This document shows, one piece after another, positions 46,014-57,800 of a stretch of DNA of 64,000 nt. The number at the start of each line of letters is the position of its first letter. Position 1 is the first letter of the stretch. The DNA is from Polychytrium aggregatum (taxonomy: Eukaryota > Chytridiomycota > Chytridiomycetes > Polychytriales): assembly GCF_025602895.1 (NCBI RefSeq), contig NW_026516231.1:434001-498000 (forward strand). Direction: 5' to 3'. Made by a program: the position numbers and the translations under genes. The notes beneath the pieces are model-generated. The model saw nothing but the letters and a program-made list of their open reading frames with translations, was not told where the DNA came from and did no database searches.

Positions 46014-49000
46014 ATGTTTGTCTACAAGAGAGGTGAGTCCCCAACGTCCGGCTCGGTGCCGTGGCCGTCGCTGGCGCCGCCTCAGTCAATCCCGCCCACG
46101 GCGGTCTGGCGAGCGGCTTCGCAGGGGGCTGATCGCTGGCCAGGCTCCGTCGGGTGCTTCCGTCTGGGCCGCGCTTCCTGCTCTTGCATTGGATCTTTTC
46201 CTTTCCGGTCTCGCTCGGCTTCCTTTTCTGCATCGAAACTCCCTGATCATGGCTGATTCTGCCTCCGTGTCGAGTCTTCCTGACATTGTTTGCGTTGGTC
46301 CAGACGGCCGCACCGAAAAGGTTGCCTTCGACAAGATCACCTCCCGCATCACCAAGCTCTGCTATGGCCTGGACATGAACTTTGTCGATCCTGTCCAGAT
46401 CTCCATCAAGGTAGATCTCTGGCCCAGCTTGCCCGACGTCCGCTGCGTCTTGATCGTCGAGATGCGCTCTCTTCGCGGCTCTCCTTTCCAGCTCCGGCCA
46501 CTGCTCTGGCAACCGCGATCGCCCCGGAATAGATCTCTCACCGACTCTGGCTTTTCTCTGCAATCTTAGGTGGTCAGCGGAGTCTACCAGGGAGTCACCA
46601 CCGTCGAGCTCGACAATCTTGCCGCCGAGACCGCTGCCTATTTGACCGTGAGTGACGGCCGCTCGATCACTGCACGCTGGGTTACCGAACGCAGTTTCAG
46701 CAGGCGCTGCTCGATCCAGAGTGTGCCCATCCGCGGCAATTTTGTCCTTGTCACTGTATCATTTGATCCTTGCCACTGTATCATTTGACTGCCGTGTCTC
46801 ACTGGTCTCTCGCTTTGCCATTTCCCAGACCAAGCATCCCGACTATGCCATCCTGGCCGCGCGTATCGCCGTTTCCAACCTCCACAAGGAGACCAAGAAG
46901 CAGTTCAGCGCTGTTGTTGAGGATCTCTACACTTACGTCAACCCTGCCACCGGCAAGCCAGCCCCGATGATCTCGCAAGAGACCTACGAGTGCATCGTGA
47001 AGCATGCCGACCGCTTGAACTCGGCCATCATTTACGATCGCGACTTTAACTACAACTACTTTGGCTTCAAGACCCTGGAGCGTTCCTATCTTCTCCGCAT
47101 CAAGGGCCGTGTTGCCGAGAGACCCCAGCACATGCTCATGAGAGTCGCTGTCGGCATCCATGGCGAGGATATCGATGGCGCCATCGAGACCTACAACCTG
47201 CTCTCCGAAAAGTACTTCACCCATGCCTCTCCTACCCTGTTCTACGCCGGCACGCCTCGCCCCCAACTGTCGAGTTGCTTCCTTGTCGCCATGCAGGAGG
47301 ATTCGATCGAGGGTATCTACGACACCCTCAAGACCTGCGCCCAGATCTCCAAGAATGCCGGCGGCATCGGTCTGCACATCCACAACATCCGCGCCACAGG
47401 CTCCTACATTGCTGGCACCAACGGCCAGTCCAACGGTATCGTTCCGATGCTCCGCGTCTTCAACAACACCGCGCGCTATGTCGACCAGGGCGGCAACAAG
47501 CGTCCGGGCGCCTTTGCCATCTACCTCGAGCCCTGGCACGCCGATGTTTTTGAGTTCCTCGATCTCAAGAAGAACACCGGCAAGGAGGAGACCCGTGCCC
47601 GCGATCTCTTCTACGCGATGTGGATCTGCGATCTGTTCATGAAGCGCTGCGAGAAGAACGAAGACTGGTCTCTGTTCTGCCCGGCCGAGGCTCCCGGTCT
47701 TGCCGATTGCTGGGGCGAGGAGTTTGAGGTACGTCGTCGTCGTGGTCGTGGTGGTCGTCGTCGAACCGCACGTCGTGGCTTTAGTAAGCGCCTCGCGCAC
47801 GCACATGCGCGCTGTCGATTCAGATGCTGAGTTGCCGTCGTTTCCCTTGCTTCCAGGCCCTCTACACCAAGTACGAGAAGGAGGGCCGCGCTCGCAAGGT
47901 CGTCAAGGCCCAGAAGCTCTGGTATGCCATCCTTGAGTCTCAGACAGAGACCGGAACGCCCTACATTCTGTACAAGGACTCGTGCAACCGCAAGTCCAAC
48001 CAGCAGAACCTCGGCACCATCAAGTGCAGCAACCTCTGCACCGAGATTGTTGAGTACTCGGCCCCCGACGAAGTCGCCGTCTGCAATCTGGCCTCGATCG
48101 CGCTGCCTTCGTTCGTCGCGAACAAGGACACCTTTGACTTTGCCAAGCTGAGGGAGGCAAGTACCTCGTTCTTGACTGCATCGCCTGCATCTGTGACCAA
48201 CGCAATCAACAAACCGTTGGATGGCGAACCGCGACTGCAGCCCAGCGTTTGCTCGAAATCAATTTGCTCCTCCGCGTACTCTGTCTGCCGCTGCCGCTGT
48301 CCCTTGGGACGGCTGCCATAGACTTGCATCTGACTCCCTTCTTGATATATGGTCCATGCGTCCATGACACGATTCTGTCTACGGATTTCTTCCGCATTTG
48401 CCGCGAACGCGTTCACAGGTCACCCACGTTGTCGTCCGCAACCTCAACAAGATCATCGACATCAACTTTTATCCCGTCGAGCCGGCCAGAAGATCCAACT
48501 TCCGCCACCGCCCTGTCGGCGTCGGTGTTCAGGGCCTCGCCGACACCTTCATCAAGATGCGCATGCCGTTCGAGTCGCCCGAGGCCTCGACCCTGAACCA
48601 GCACATCTTTGAGACCATCTACTTTGCCGCCCTGGAGGCTTCTTGCGAGCTCGCCGAGAAGTACGGCCCCTACGAGACCTACCCCGGCTCGCCTGTGAGC
48701 AAGGGTATCCTGCAGCACGACATGTGGGGCGTCGAGCCCAGCTCTGGTCTCTGGGACTGGGACGCCCTCCGGGCCAAGATTGCCACCTATGGCGTTCGCA
48801 ACAGCTTGCTGGTTGCCCCCATGCCCACCGCCTCCACCTCGCAGATCCTCGGCAACAACGAGTGCTTCGAGCCCTACACCAGCAACATCTACCAGCGCCG
48901 TGTCTTGGCTGGCGAGTTCCAGGTCGTTAACCCGCATCTGCTCAAGGATCTTACTGAGCTGAACCTCTGGAACGACGGCATGAAGAACCGCATCATCTCC

Positions 49001-49717
49001 GAGGGTGGATCCATCCAGAAGATCGCCTCGATCCCGGACGACATCAAGGCCCTCTACAAGACCGTCTGGGAGATCTCCCAGGTAAGCTGCGAGCAGCTGA
49101 GCGCGCGTATCGATGTACACCGAGCAGATGGTGCACCAAGCAGATGGCGCGCCAGGCAGATGCGTATCGCACACTTATCTTTGTTGTGCAAGCGATGGCA
49201 ATGTCTCTCTGCTCACCCGTTTGCTGCATATCACAGAAAAAAATCATCGACATGGCCGCAGATCGCGCTGCCTACATCGGTAAGCATGTCTCGCCCGTGG
49301 TTGCGTGCGTGGACAGATTTGCCTGTGGCTGTACTTGCGGATGTGCTTGGCATTTGTGGGTGGGTCGTGTTCATCACCATGATGGCGATGCACTTTCAAG
49401 CCACACAGCACCATCCCACTCGCTCACTCACTCCTCGCTGCCCCGCTACAGACCAGTCCCAGTCGCTCAACATTCACATTGCCGAGCCCAACTACGGCAA
49501 GCTGACGTCGATGCACTTCTACGGCTGGAAGAAGGGTCTCAAGACCGGTATGTACTACCTGAGAACCCGCCCCGCCGCCGATGCCATCAAGTTCACTGTC
49601 GACCAGCAAGCCCTGAAGAAGGATCTCGACACCGAGGCCGCCTCCCGCAAGACCAACGAGGACGCCGTCGCCTGCTCGATCGACAACAAGGATGCCTGTG
49701 TGATGTGCTCTGGTTAG
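46014..49717 (+). CDS. RNR1: Ribonucleotide reductase large subunit (class I alpha)
   Basis: Reduces ribonucleoside diphosphates to deoxyribonucleotides. The first exon is 19 nt (46014-46032, MFVYKR) and joins at 46304 to [20 protein letters not shown], the ATP-cone (allosteric activity) domain. Then [40 protein letters not shown], and the catalytic barrel: [20 protein letters not shown] with the redox-active Cys, [83 protein letters not shown] in the thiyl-radical loop [20 protein letters not shown], and [20 protein letters not shown]. The C-terminus ends CVMCSG, the Cys pair that re-reduces the active site. TAG at 49715-49717. About eight exons. An alternative in-frame start lies in intron 1 at 46249. 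Confidence 0.96.
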
Positions 49718-50235
49718 ATTAATCGTGCGTATGTTGTTCTGGCCAAAGCAAAGCCAAGCCAAGCTGGACGGATGGGATGGCCGATCGAGCTTGTCCTCCC
49801 GCCCCGTCACTCTACCGCAAAGCCCAGTCTTGCTTCAGCGGACGCACTCCGCCCCATTTATGTCCCTGCTGTGCTCTTTCTTTCATGCTCCTGCATTCTT
49901 CTCGTGCCGGTCGTCCCTGCCGCAGCACACCTGGCTGCTCGGCGATCGACCTGGCTTTTGTCGTTGCACTTTCTGTTTGCTCTGTATGTGTCTTTTTGCG
50001 TTGCTCCAATAATAAACTGCTGTAAAATACCCCTGCCGCCGGCCGAGCGAGGGAGGGGAGCTGCTGTTCAGGATGGAACCTCATCCGTGGCTGTGGCGAT
50101 CCGTTGGTGCTTCGGAGGCGCTTCGTTGCTGGTCCCGCCTCCTCCGCCAAGCCCGCCATCCAAGACCAGCAGCCCCGTCCTCGGTTGTGCCCATCCTTGT
50201 CCTTCCCCATCTCTACCGTCGCCCGCCACTCATCT
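49718..50235. other. Intergenic, RNR1 to NPP gene
   Basis: About 520 bases between co-oriented genes. AATAAA at 50011-50016, 294 bases past the RNR1 stop, is the best polyadenylation signal in this interval. No gene seen. Confidence 0.5.
50011..50016 (+). terminator. Candidate RNR1 polyadenylation signal
   Basis: Canonical AATAAA downstream of the RNR1 stop and upstream of the next gene on the same strand, followed by a short A/T stretch. Confidence 0.4.
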
Positions 50236-52736
50236 ATGAGCAGTCCTCCAAGAAACCGCCCGACAGGCTCCGAAGAGGAGGAGCAGGGCCTCCTGAACGA
50301 CGAGACCGATTCCCTCGAGTCGTTCTCGCAGGTAACAATCGCCTATGCTCTTTGCCACCGCATGTCCAGAATCCCCCGACTTGCCCGAGGCGTCCCTCTG
50401 CCTTGGCAGATGAACCCAACCGCATCGTCTCTCGTCCTTCGATCGCTCCTGTTCTTGCTGATCATTCACTCTGACCCTCCGTTGTCGTCAACACCAACGT
50501 GCCGACTCGACAGTGGCCCAGACCGCTGCAGCCGCTCATTCGGCAGTTCAGTCTCCGTTCCAAGGCCTTCTTCTGGGCCCTGGCTGCCCTGTCGTCTTTT
50601 TTCATCGTCCTCTTTTTCTTTGCCCTGCGCTCGTCCTACGACGAGACTGTTATCTTGGTCTCGCTGGACGGATTCCGGGCGGACTATTTCAGCCGCGACC
50701 TCTCCAAAACCCTGACACAGCTCAGCCGAGACGGCGTCAGGGCCGAGTACTTGAAATCCTGCTTCCCGGTGGGTTTGCAATGACAGCCAGATGTCCGGCG
50801 GGTGTGCATCTGGACTGCGTCTGGACCGCTCAGAGTGCTTGCTCTTGAATCGCCTCCGCGGCCGTCCCAAACGCACATCAACTCGATCTGGCTGACGGCA
50901 GCCGCTAGCCGCTGTCGGTTTGCATGTATTCTGCTTTGCCTGTGTTTGTGCTCGAACGGATCGGCGAGAGTCTGCGTTGCCAACCCCGGTGTCCTGGTTC
51001 ATCTTTCATCAGTCCATCACCTTCCCGAACCACTACTCGATCGTGACGGGACTCTATCCCGAAGCCCACGGCATCGTCTCCAACGTTTTCTATGATCCCG
51101 ATCTGAACGAAACCTTTGTCTACACGGATCCCGCCAAGAGCAGCGAGGGCTACTGGTGGGGCGGAGAGCCAGTAAGTCATCGTTGTTGCCGCAGGCCCTC
51201 CAAGCTTAAGTTCAGGCAACATGATCCGAACCCTTCGCATTTGCGGCTCCATGGCTGTTTCGACGATACACATGTTTTGTGGGGGTGCCGGCCAGTACTG
51301 TCACATACGTCCATTCGCCGGCGACGATCGGACCTGCCGTCGCTCAGCAGCAGTCTCCCTGACCCTCTGTCCTCGATAGATCTGGATCACCGCTGTGAAG
51401 CAAGGCAAAAAAGCAGCCTCGTGCATGTACGTCGGCGGCAACGCCGAAATCAAGGGATATCGGCCCACATATCACCGCGATTACGATTCGCACGTCACTC
51501 TGGCCGAAAAGGTCGACACTGTCCTCGGCTGGATCGACCTGCCCAAGCGCAAGCGGCCCGTTTTCATCGCCATGTACATCGCCGACGTCGATTCGGCGGG
51601 CCACCAGTTCGGCCCGGGTTCTGCCGAGGTATGGGCCTGCCTTGGCTCCTGGGCAGCCTCTGTGGTGTCACCCCATAGCCACAACCTGCTTGCATTTTCC
51701 CCGCTTCGAGAGCCTCGTGTGCCACTTACACTGTCCTATGCTCTTGCTCTTGCATCCCTGCGTAGGTCAACGACGCCATCAAGCGAGTAGATGTTGCCCT
51801 CCACCAGCTCGTTGAGGGAATCCGATCCCGAGGGCTGTCTCACAAGGTCAACATCGTTGTCGTCAGCGATCATGGCATGGCTCAGGTGCAGCGCGACCGA
51901 GTGGTCTATCTCGACGACTATATCGACCCCGATCTTGTTCGGGTCGAAAACAATGGCCCGATCCTGACGCTCGAGCCTCTGGATGCCTCCGGTACGCATG
52001 CGCATCGGCTGTGGCCTCGTTCCGGACTCGGAGGGGGGGGGCATGAGACTGGTTCAGAGATGCTGGCGGGTCGTGTGCTGCGACACTAATGCCATGCCGG
52101 ATCAACATATATGCTTGATCGTGCAGATCAAGGTAGAATCTATCGCACCCTGAAGAAAGCCGCGAGCGAAGATGGCTTCTGGAACATCTGGCACAGAGAA
52201 GATGTTCCCGCAGAGTACCACTACTCCAACAACAAGCGCATCGGCTCGCTTGTGCTCGTCGGCGACGTGGTGGGTGGCTGCTGTTGCTGGATCTGTCGAG
52301 TCTGTCGAGTCTGTCGAGTCTGCTGGTGTCGCAGGGTGTTGGCTGGATGCTGGTATCGCAGGGTGTTGGCTGGATGCTGAGCACCGGAGTGAGCTTCGTG
52401 ATGGGTGAGCTGCTGTCGATAGCGGACCACGCATTCGCCCGCTGATAGCTCGTCTGGCTCGCCTGGCTCGCTCAGGGATCTCTCTTCACCTTCCGGGACA
52501 AGCAACATGCCTCCACGATTCCCCAGGGTGCTCACGGCTACAACAACAGCGCTCCCGAGATGCATGCCATCTTTGTCGCCAGCGGTCCGTCCTTCAAGCC
52601 CTTCAAGAGTCGCGAGCCTCATCCTCCATTTTCCAACGTCGAGATCTACAACATCATCGCCCGGATCCTCCGTCTCGACCCGGCCCCAAACAACGGCACC
52701 AAGGGCGGTGCGCACCCCAGCGCCTATCTTCTGTAG
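50236..52736 (+). CDS. NPP-type nucleotide pyrophosphatase/phosphodiesterase, membrane-anchored
   Basis: Type II membrane protein of the alkaline-phosphatase superfamily; hydrolyses nucleoside triphosphates, dinucleotides or phosphodiesters in the lumen or outside the cell. The cytoplasmic N-terminus is Ser/Glu-rich. The anchor [20 protein letters not shown] is followed by the metal site in [20 protein letters not shown]. The catalytic Thr lies in [20 protein letters not shown], at the start of its exon. Then [40 protein letters not shown], the metal-binding [30 protein letters not shown], and [10 protein letters not shown] with another metal His. Ends HPSAYLL with TAG at 52734-52736. About eight exons. 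All catalytic residues I can name are present. It is followed by the S1/P1 nuclease in the same orientation. Confidence 0.92.
52292..52382. repeat. 9-bp and 27-bp tandem repeats in NPP intron
   Basis: Three copies of TCTGTCGAG (52292-52318) are followed by a 27-bp unit (starting TCGCAGGGTG) present twice, at 52329-52355 and from 52356. All lie between the exon ending LVLVGDV and the exon starting GSLFTFRDK. Confidence 0.85.
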
Positions 52737-53168
52737 CTTGTGAGCGAATTGCGCACACATGCACATATACCGGACCCTGAGAGATGTGATGCTCCAATAC
52801 AGCACTCCGCGGCGGTGCTCTTGTCCATCCGAAGCGATCATCCAGCGACCGTCCAGAGATCGTGTGGATGCTGCTGATGATTCCAGACGCCTTCGATCGA
52901 GGCTCTGCCATGCAATCCCTGCGCTCGGCCAGCCAACCCACGGGGAGTCCGACTCAAAGACCGGATGGCATGGCACTTTCGTTGGCTTGCTGCCTGCGCC
53001 GGTGGGAAGCTGGCATGTCCGAACCCGCCCCCAAAGCCCGCTTCCCGCTCCGCCTTCCATTCTCCGTTCCTTGCTCAACCTTCCCGCCGTCACATTGCCC
53101 TCCCCGGCTACTCTGCCATCACTCTTGTCTGCTCTCCCTCTCCACCACCCATCCATCCAGCCACATAC
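52737..53168. other. Intergenic, NPP gene to S1/P1 nuclease
   Basis: About 430 bases between co-oriented genes. The last 130 bases before the nuclease ATG are CT-rich. No gene seen; long minus-strand frames here are antisense artefacts. Confidence 0.5.
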
Positions 53169-54481
53169 ATGTTCGCCTCTCCTGCTCGCGCAGTCGCCCG
53201 TGTTGGGTGCTGCATGCTGTTGATCCTCGTTTCGGCCCGACTTGCGCTCGCCTGGGGCGCATTGGGCCACCAGCTCACCGGCCAGATTGCCACCGCCTAT
53301 CTGTCCAAAGAGGCCAAAGAGGCCGTCGATGCCCTGCTTCCTGCCCGATGGTACGGCAACCTCTCCCGCGCTTGCACCTGGGCCGATGAGATCAAGGGTC
53401 GCCGCTACTACGCCTGGTCGTCCAAGCTCCACTACATTGATTGCCAAGTCGACATGCATGCCCGCATATGCTCCGTCGACCTGGACCGCGACTGTCGCAA
53501 CGGAGCCTGCATCGTCGGCGCCATCTATAACTATACCGAGCGCCTTGATCCTGGAAACGGCTACCCGCTGGACCAGCAGGCCGAGGCCCTGCGTTTCTTG
53601 ATCCACTTTGTTGGTAAGCGACGGTCGTTGTGTTAAGCTGCGGCAGTGGGAAGTTTGTCCGGACGCAGGGCGCAGATGCAGGGCGCAGATGCAGGATCTA
53701 GATTCAGGATGCAAGATCTAGATGCAGAATACAGGGCGCTCGGCTTGCGTCGTTGACAAACTCTGTCTATGCAGGCGACATGGCCCAGCCCTTGCATGCC
53801 AGCGGAATCTATCGAGGCGGCAACGACTGGCACGTCATCTTTGACAACCGAACCTCTCACTTGAATGGCATGAGCATCAAGCGACCGTACAATATGCACT
53901 CCATCTGGGACTCGTCCATAATGGAGAAGGACATTCGTGAGCACCACGGCGGACAAGTGTCCAACTATATCAAATCCATTATGTATGACTTGGGTAAGTG
54001 CTGGCTGTCTCGGGCTCAAAGCCATCGCTTTCTGATGTCCTCCAAGGCAGGCGATCAGTCCAGTAGAGGAATGTGAGGTCTTTAGCTCGAGCTGCAAGCT
54101 TTACTCACGGATGCATGTTTGTTTGCTTTCTCTGCTTGGTGGAAATCCAAAGAGTACGGCCAGTGGGAAGACGAAAAGTACGACTGGATCGAGTGCAAGT
54201 CGCCCTATGTGACCCGCTCGGGTCGCTCGACTCCAGCCTGCGCTGTCGAATGGGCCAAGATCAGCAATGCCCTCAACTGCGAGACCGTCTGGGTCGGTGT
54301 TGAGCCGCGGGACAAGGTGGACTTGGGCGGCGAGTACTATCGTCGCAACGCCCCGATCCTCCGCAAAACCATCGCCCAGGGCGGCATCCGCATGGCGGCT
54401 CTGCTCAACTCGCTGTTTGCCAATGAGTCCGACGATGCCGAAACCTGGTTCCAGCCCGGCCGCTTTCTCATCGTCCAGTGA
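53169..54481 (+). CDS. Secreted S1/P1-family zinc nuclease
   Basis: Extracellular trinuclear-zinc nuclease that cuts single-stranded DNA and RNA and removes 3' phosphates. Three exons, 53169-53613, 53775-53993 and 54153-54481, total 993 bases, 330 residues, the normal family size. Signal peptide VGCCMLLILVSARLALA; cleavage would leave Trp (WGALGHQLTGQIA) as the first residue, which is itself a zinc ligand in P1 nuclease. Other zinc-site landmarks are CTWADEIKG, SKLHYIDC, ALRFLIHFVGDMAQPLHASG, GGNDWHVIFDNRTSHLNGMS, and NMHSIWDSSI. Cysteines that could form disulfides occur in CSVDLDRDCRNGACIVGAIY and YDWIECK. The last exon was placed by the in-phase AAAG acceptor before EYGQWEDEKYDWIEC. It follows the NPP gene. 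Confidence 0.93.
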
Positions 54482-54837
54482 AACGCACATACCCGCTTAG
54501 ATCTGCGGCAGATTGCTAGTTCCCTGTTGTCGTCGTTTGTGCCCAGGCATCAGCCACGTCGCCCTGCACATCCGCACCGTCTAGCCCTGCACTCATTGGA
54601 ATACGTTTCATAAAACTCGCTGTATTGCGTTTGAGCAGATTTCTCTCATGCCAACGCTCTATCAAAAGATCAGGTCACAATGTTCCAGCCGAGCAGGGTC
54701 TGAGCGATAAGAGAGGGGAGGTCGGCCAAACCACCGATCAGAGTGCAGTGCACAGCTGACAGCCAGCTTGCTCGGATGTGCTTGATTCTCTGGTGCTCGA
54801 ATATGCTTGGTGCTTCGTATGTTCGTGCCCCGGTATT
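54482..54837. other. Convergent intergenic, nuclease / ARM gene
   Basis: About 355 bases between convergent stop codons. No feature stands out. Confidence 0.5.
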
Positions 54838-57800
54838 CTAGTGCTCTATAAAGTGCGTGCTACACTCGTGCATCGCCCGGGCAGCAAACTTGGTGTCGGA
54901 CTGGGCGCATTTGAGCGAGCAGATGTAGTGAACGACGGATGATTTTGGAAGCGCCAGCTGATACAGTCGAATCGAAGTGCTACAGCAGACACCCTTGCAG
55001 TTGCGACAGAGATTGACATTGCGCACGAGCCACTCTTTCAAGTGATCGTGCAGCGGCATGAGCGGCAGTATCAAAGTCAAGGCTGCATGGTCGCCGTCGA
55101 GGGGGCTGTTGATTTCAGAGATGCAAGCCATTTCCATGTCCAGGGAGGAGTTGGATCGCTTCCGTTGGTTGGATACGCCTTCGCTGGCCGTGTCCATTGG
55201 CGCAAGCTGATCAGCGTCCATGGATACCCTTGCGGCTTCGCTGCTGTCGCTTTGTCGAAGGTGTGCGCTCGGCTGTGTGCGGGAGCCACGGAATGAAAAC
55301 AGGTTCGTTAAAGAGCTTGGGAGCAAGCTGCGGCTGCGCTGACTCGCCCTGTCTCTTGTCAGAGGCTCGATGTCATCCATTTTGGCACTAGAGGAGCCTG
55401 GATAAACTAAAGTTGGCGCATATTTCAGGTACACCTTGTGGTCAAAAATGCACTTGCGTGCTAGTTCAGCAAGCGACGGGAGGCTGGAGAGCGTGGGTAA
55501 TCATGTGGTGCAAGTGGAAGTATGTCAGCGGTTGGTGATGGAAGGGCGGATTGGCGATCGAAGCGTTGGCATTCAGAACAGTTCAAGAGCAGTTCAGCGA
55601 GGGATCGACCCAACAAGACCAGCACTGTCAAGCGAGGGTGGTGACTGAGCTCCAGCTTGCTCCATTGTCGAACTAGACTCACCCTCGAGGCTTCAGGTAA
55701 ATTGATTTTTCATCTGTTTGGAGAATCGCGCCATGAAATCAGCCCGGGCTGGACGTGGTCGTGTGCGATTGCATCTCGGACTCACCATTCTTTGTGAACT
55801 TGGCGAAGATCTGGTGAGTGTTGTCCGGCATGATTAGCGGTTGTCGGTTCGTACCGGCGATCAAATGGCCAAGCGCAGCGCGGACAAGTGGCAGTCACAG
55901 GCAGATTTCCGCCAGCTTACGTAGAAGAGTATGGCCCAGAGATCGTGGTGCTCTGACACCTTCTTCGAGGCTTCAAAAATATGGTGGATGCCGCCGCTCT
56001 CGATAACGAGGCCCCTGCATTTCTCTGCACAAGCATGGCCAAGAGGGAGGGAAAACAGCAATAGATTGGTCAGCCGCGCTCAACGGGACTCTGGAGATGA
56101 CCGCAAGGCGCAGCGCGGGATCACCATACCGTTATCACTCAAGTTCATGAGGGCGACAGATCCAAAGAGTTGCAGGAGAATGTGCTTCGAATATGCTTTG
56201 GAGTGTCCACGGGCGTACAGGACCGGCTCCGGACCAGAGTTGTCGTCATCGTCGTTGTACCCCTCAGCGTCCTCCAGATCGCCTTGACAACCACAGCGCA
56301 GTGCGTGGAGGGACGTGCAGGGGTTTGGGTCAGGCAAGGCGATGCAGTCGCTCTGGGTTGCTGAGCACGACTCTGTGTTTCAATCTGTCGCCTTGATTAC
56401 CTCCGTCACAGCCAACCAGTTGCATACTCACCCGAGTCGATGCCACTGTCTCGTCTTCCATTCAGAATACTGCTTGACTTGCTCCGCGGGTATTTGCGAG
56501 TCATGGCACCTATGATCTCCTGGACGCCGCCCATTTCATAAATCACCTGTCGATGGTCGTCTGGAACGCAGGCGAGCGTGTCATAAAGTGGCCGATAATC
56601 GTGCCATCGTTTCATGTGTCCCAGCTGGCGCACCCATCTGTCTCTTACCATCGTACATGACTATCGAGCCCAGGGCGAACAAGGCTGTGGTTTGAAGCGA
56701 CTCTTGTTGCGGAAATCGTCTCATCGCCCGCAGGATGAGCTCGATGCCGTTGTATCGCTTCAGGAGCTGCGAGCTGGTGACTTTGTGAGTCACCCATCGT
56801 GAGTTGGCGTTTGGAGTGCGCCCGGTGGTAGCCGGTTCGACGAGTGTAAGTCATTGGTGATGAGCCAAGGCACCCGCTGAATGAAGGCAGCCATGCAACT
56901 ACGCTCATGGGAGTCATGTTCCCACAGTCGCGCTCATACAATCAAGCCCACGCAACCACGCCCAGGCATTCCTCAATGTATATGCATCATACCATGCAGG
57001 AAAGACAGATGTGCCAGTGCAAAGCAGGCAGTGATCTGGAATATGTGGTTGTTTTCGAAAGCGCGCATGGAGTTGAAGATCATGGACACAACCGCGTCTC
57101 GGCTGGAAGTGAACACGATCCCGGCGAATGCCAGCGATCCCAGAGCATTGCAGGCCGCTGAGAGAGGATTCGTGGCGACGTGATCAATACAACGATGTCA
57201 TATTGTGGAATGTTAGTCAGCTGCACGACAAAATGCAATCGGATGGCAAGGTACAATCGAGTAGGAAAGTTCAATCGACTGGTCGCTTTCACCTCCAATC
57301 AGATCGACATCATTTGGGTGGTTCTGGACGCTCTTGAGGACCATTTGGATAAAGTCGTTGCTTGAAAGGGAGTCTCGGCTGTACTTGCCCAAGCTCGAGA
57401 GCGCGTGAAACGCCTGGATCTGCAAATCCACCTGGCTCACGGTTCAGCACAAACCAGCCAAGCCGGAGCATGTGTGTTGGTTTCGGATCTGGTGCTGGCG
57501 CTCATGTGGTTGCCGTCTCTCGTCACCAAGCGCAGAGCAAGTGAGCGTGCGTCGACCCTGTGTTCGCACCTTGTCTTCGTGGAGCCTCATACAATCCAGA
57601 ATCAGAGCGCATCCACTATTTTTGACGATGTAGGCTGCATTGTTTTCTGGATATCCGCATGGCGCCGAGGGTTAGCCATTCGCACAAAACCAGGCCCGAT
57701 GGGCGGGCGATGCACGCTTCGCATCAGCACAAGCCCAAAGACATTTGGTGTGAGAGCGGGCCGTTGCATTCGCCAGCAGTTGCTGTCGATGATGCACATA

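Noticed and set aside
46799-47806. 335-codon antisense frame over RNR1
   Set aside because: Antisense shadow of a strongly conserved RNR exon.
52221-53714. 497-codon minus-strand frame over the NPP end and S1/P1 nuclease
   Set aside because: Antisense to two well-supported genes and including intron tandem repeats.
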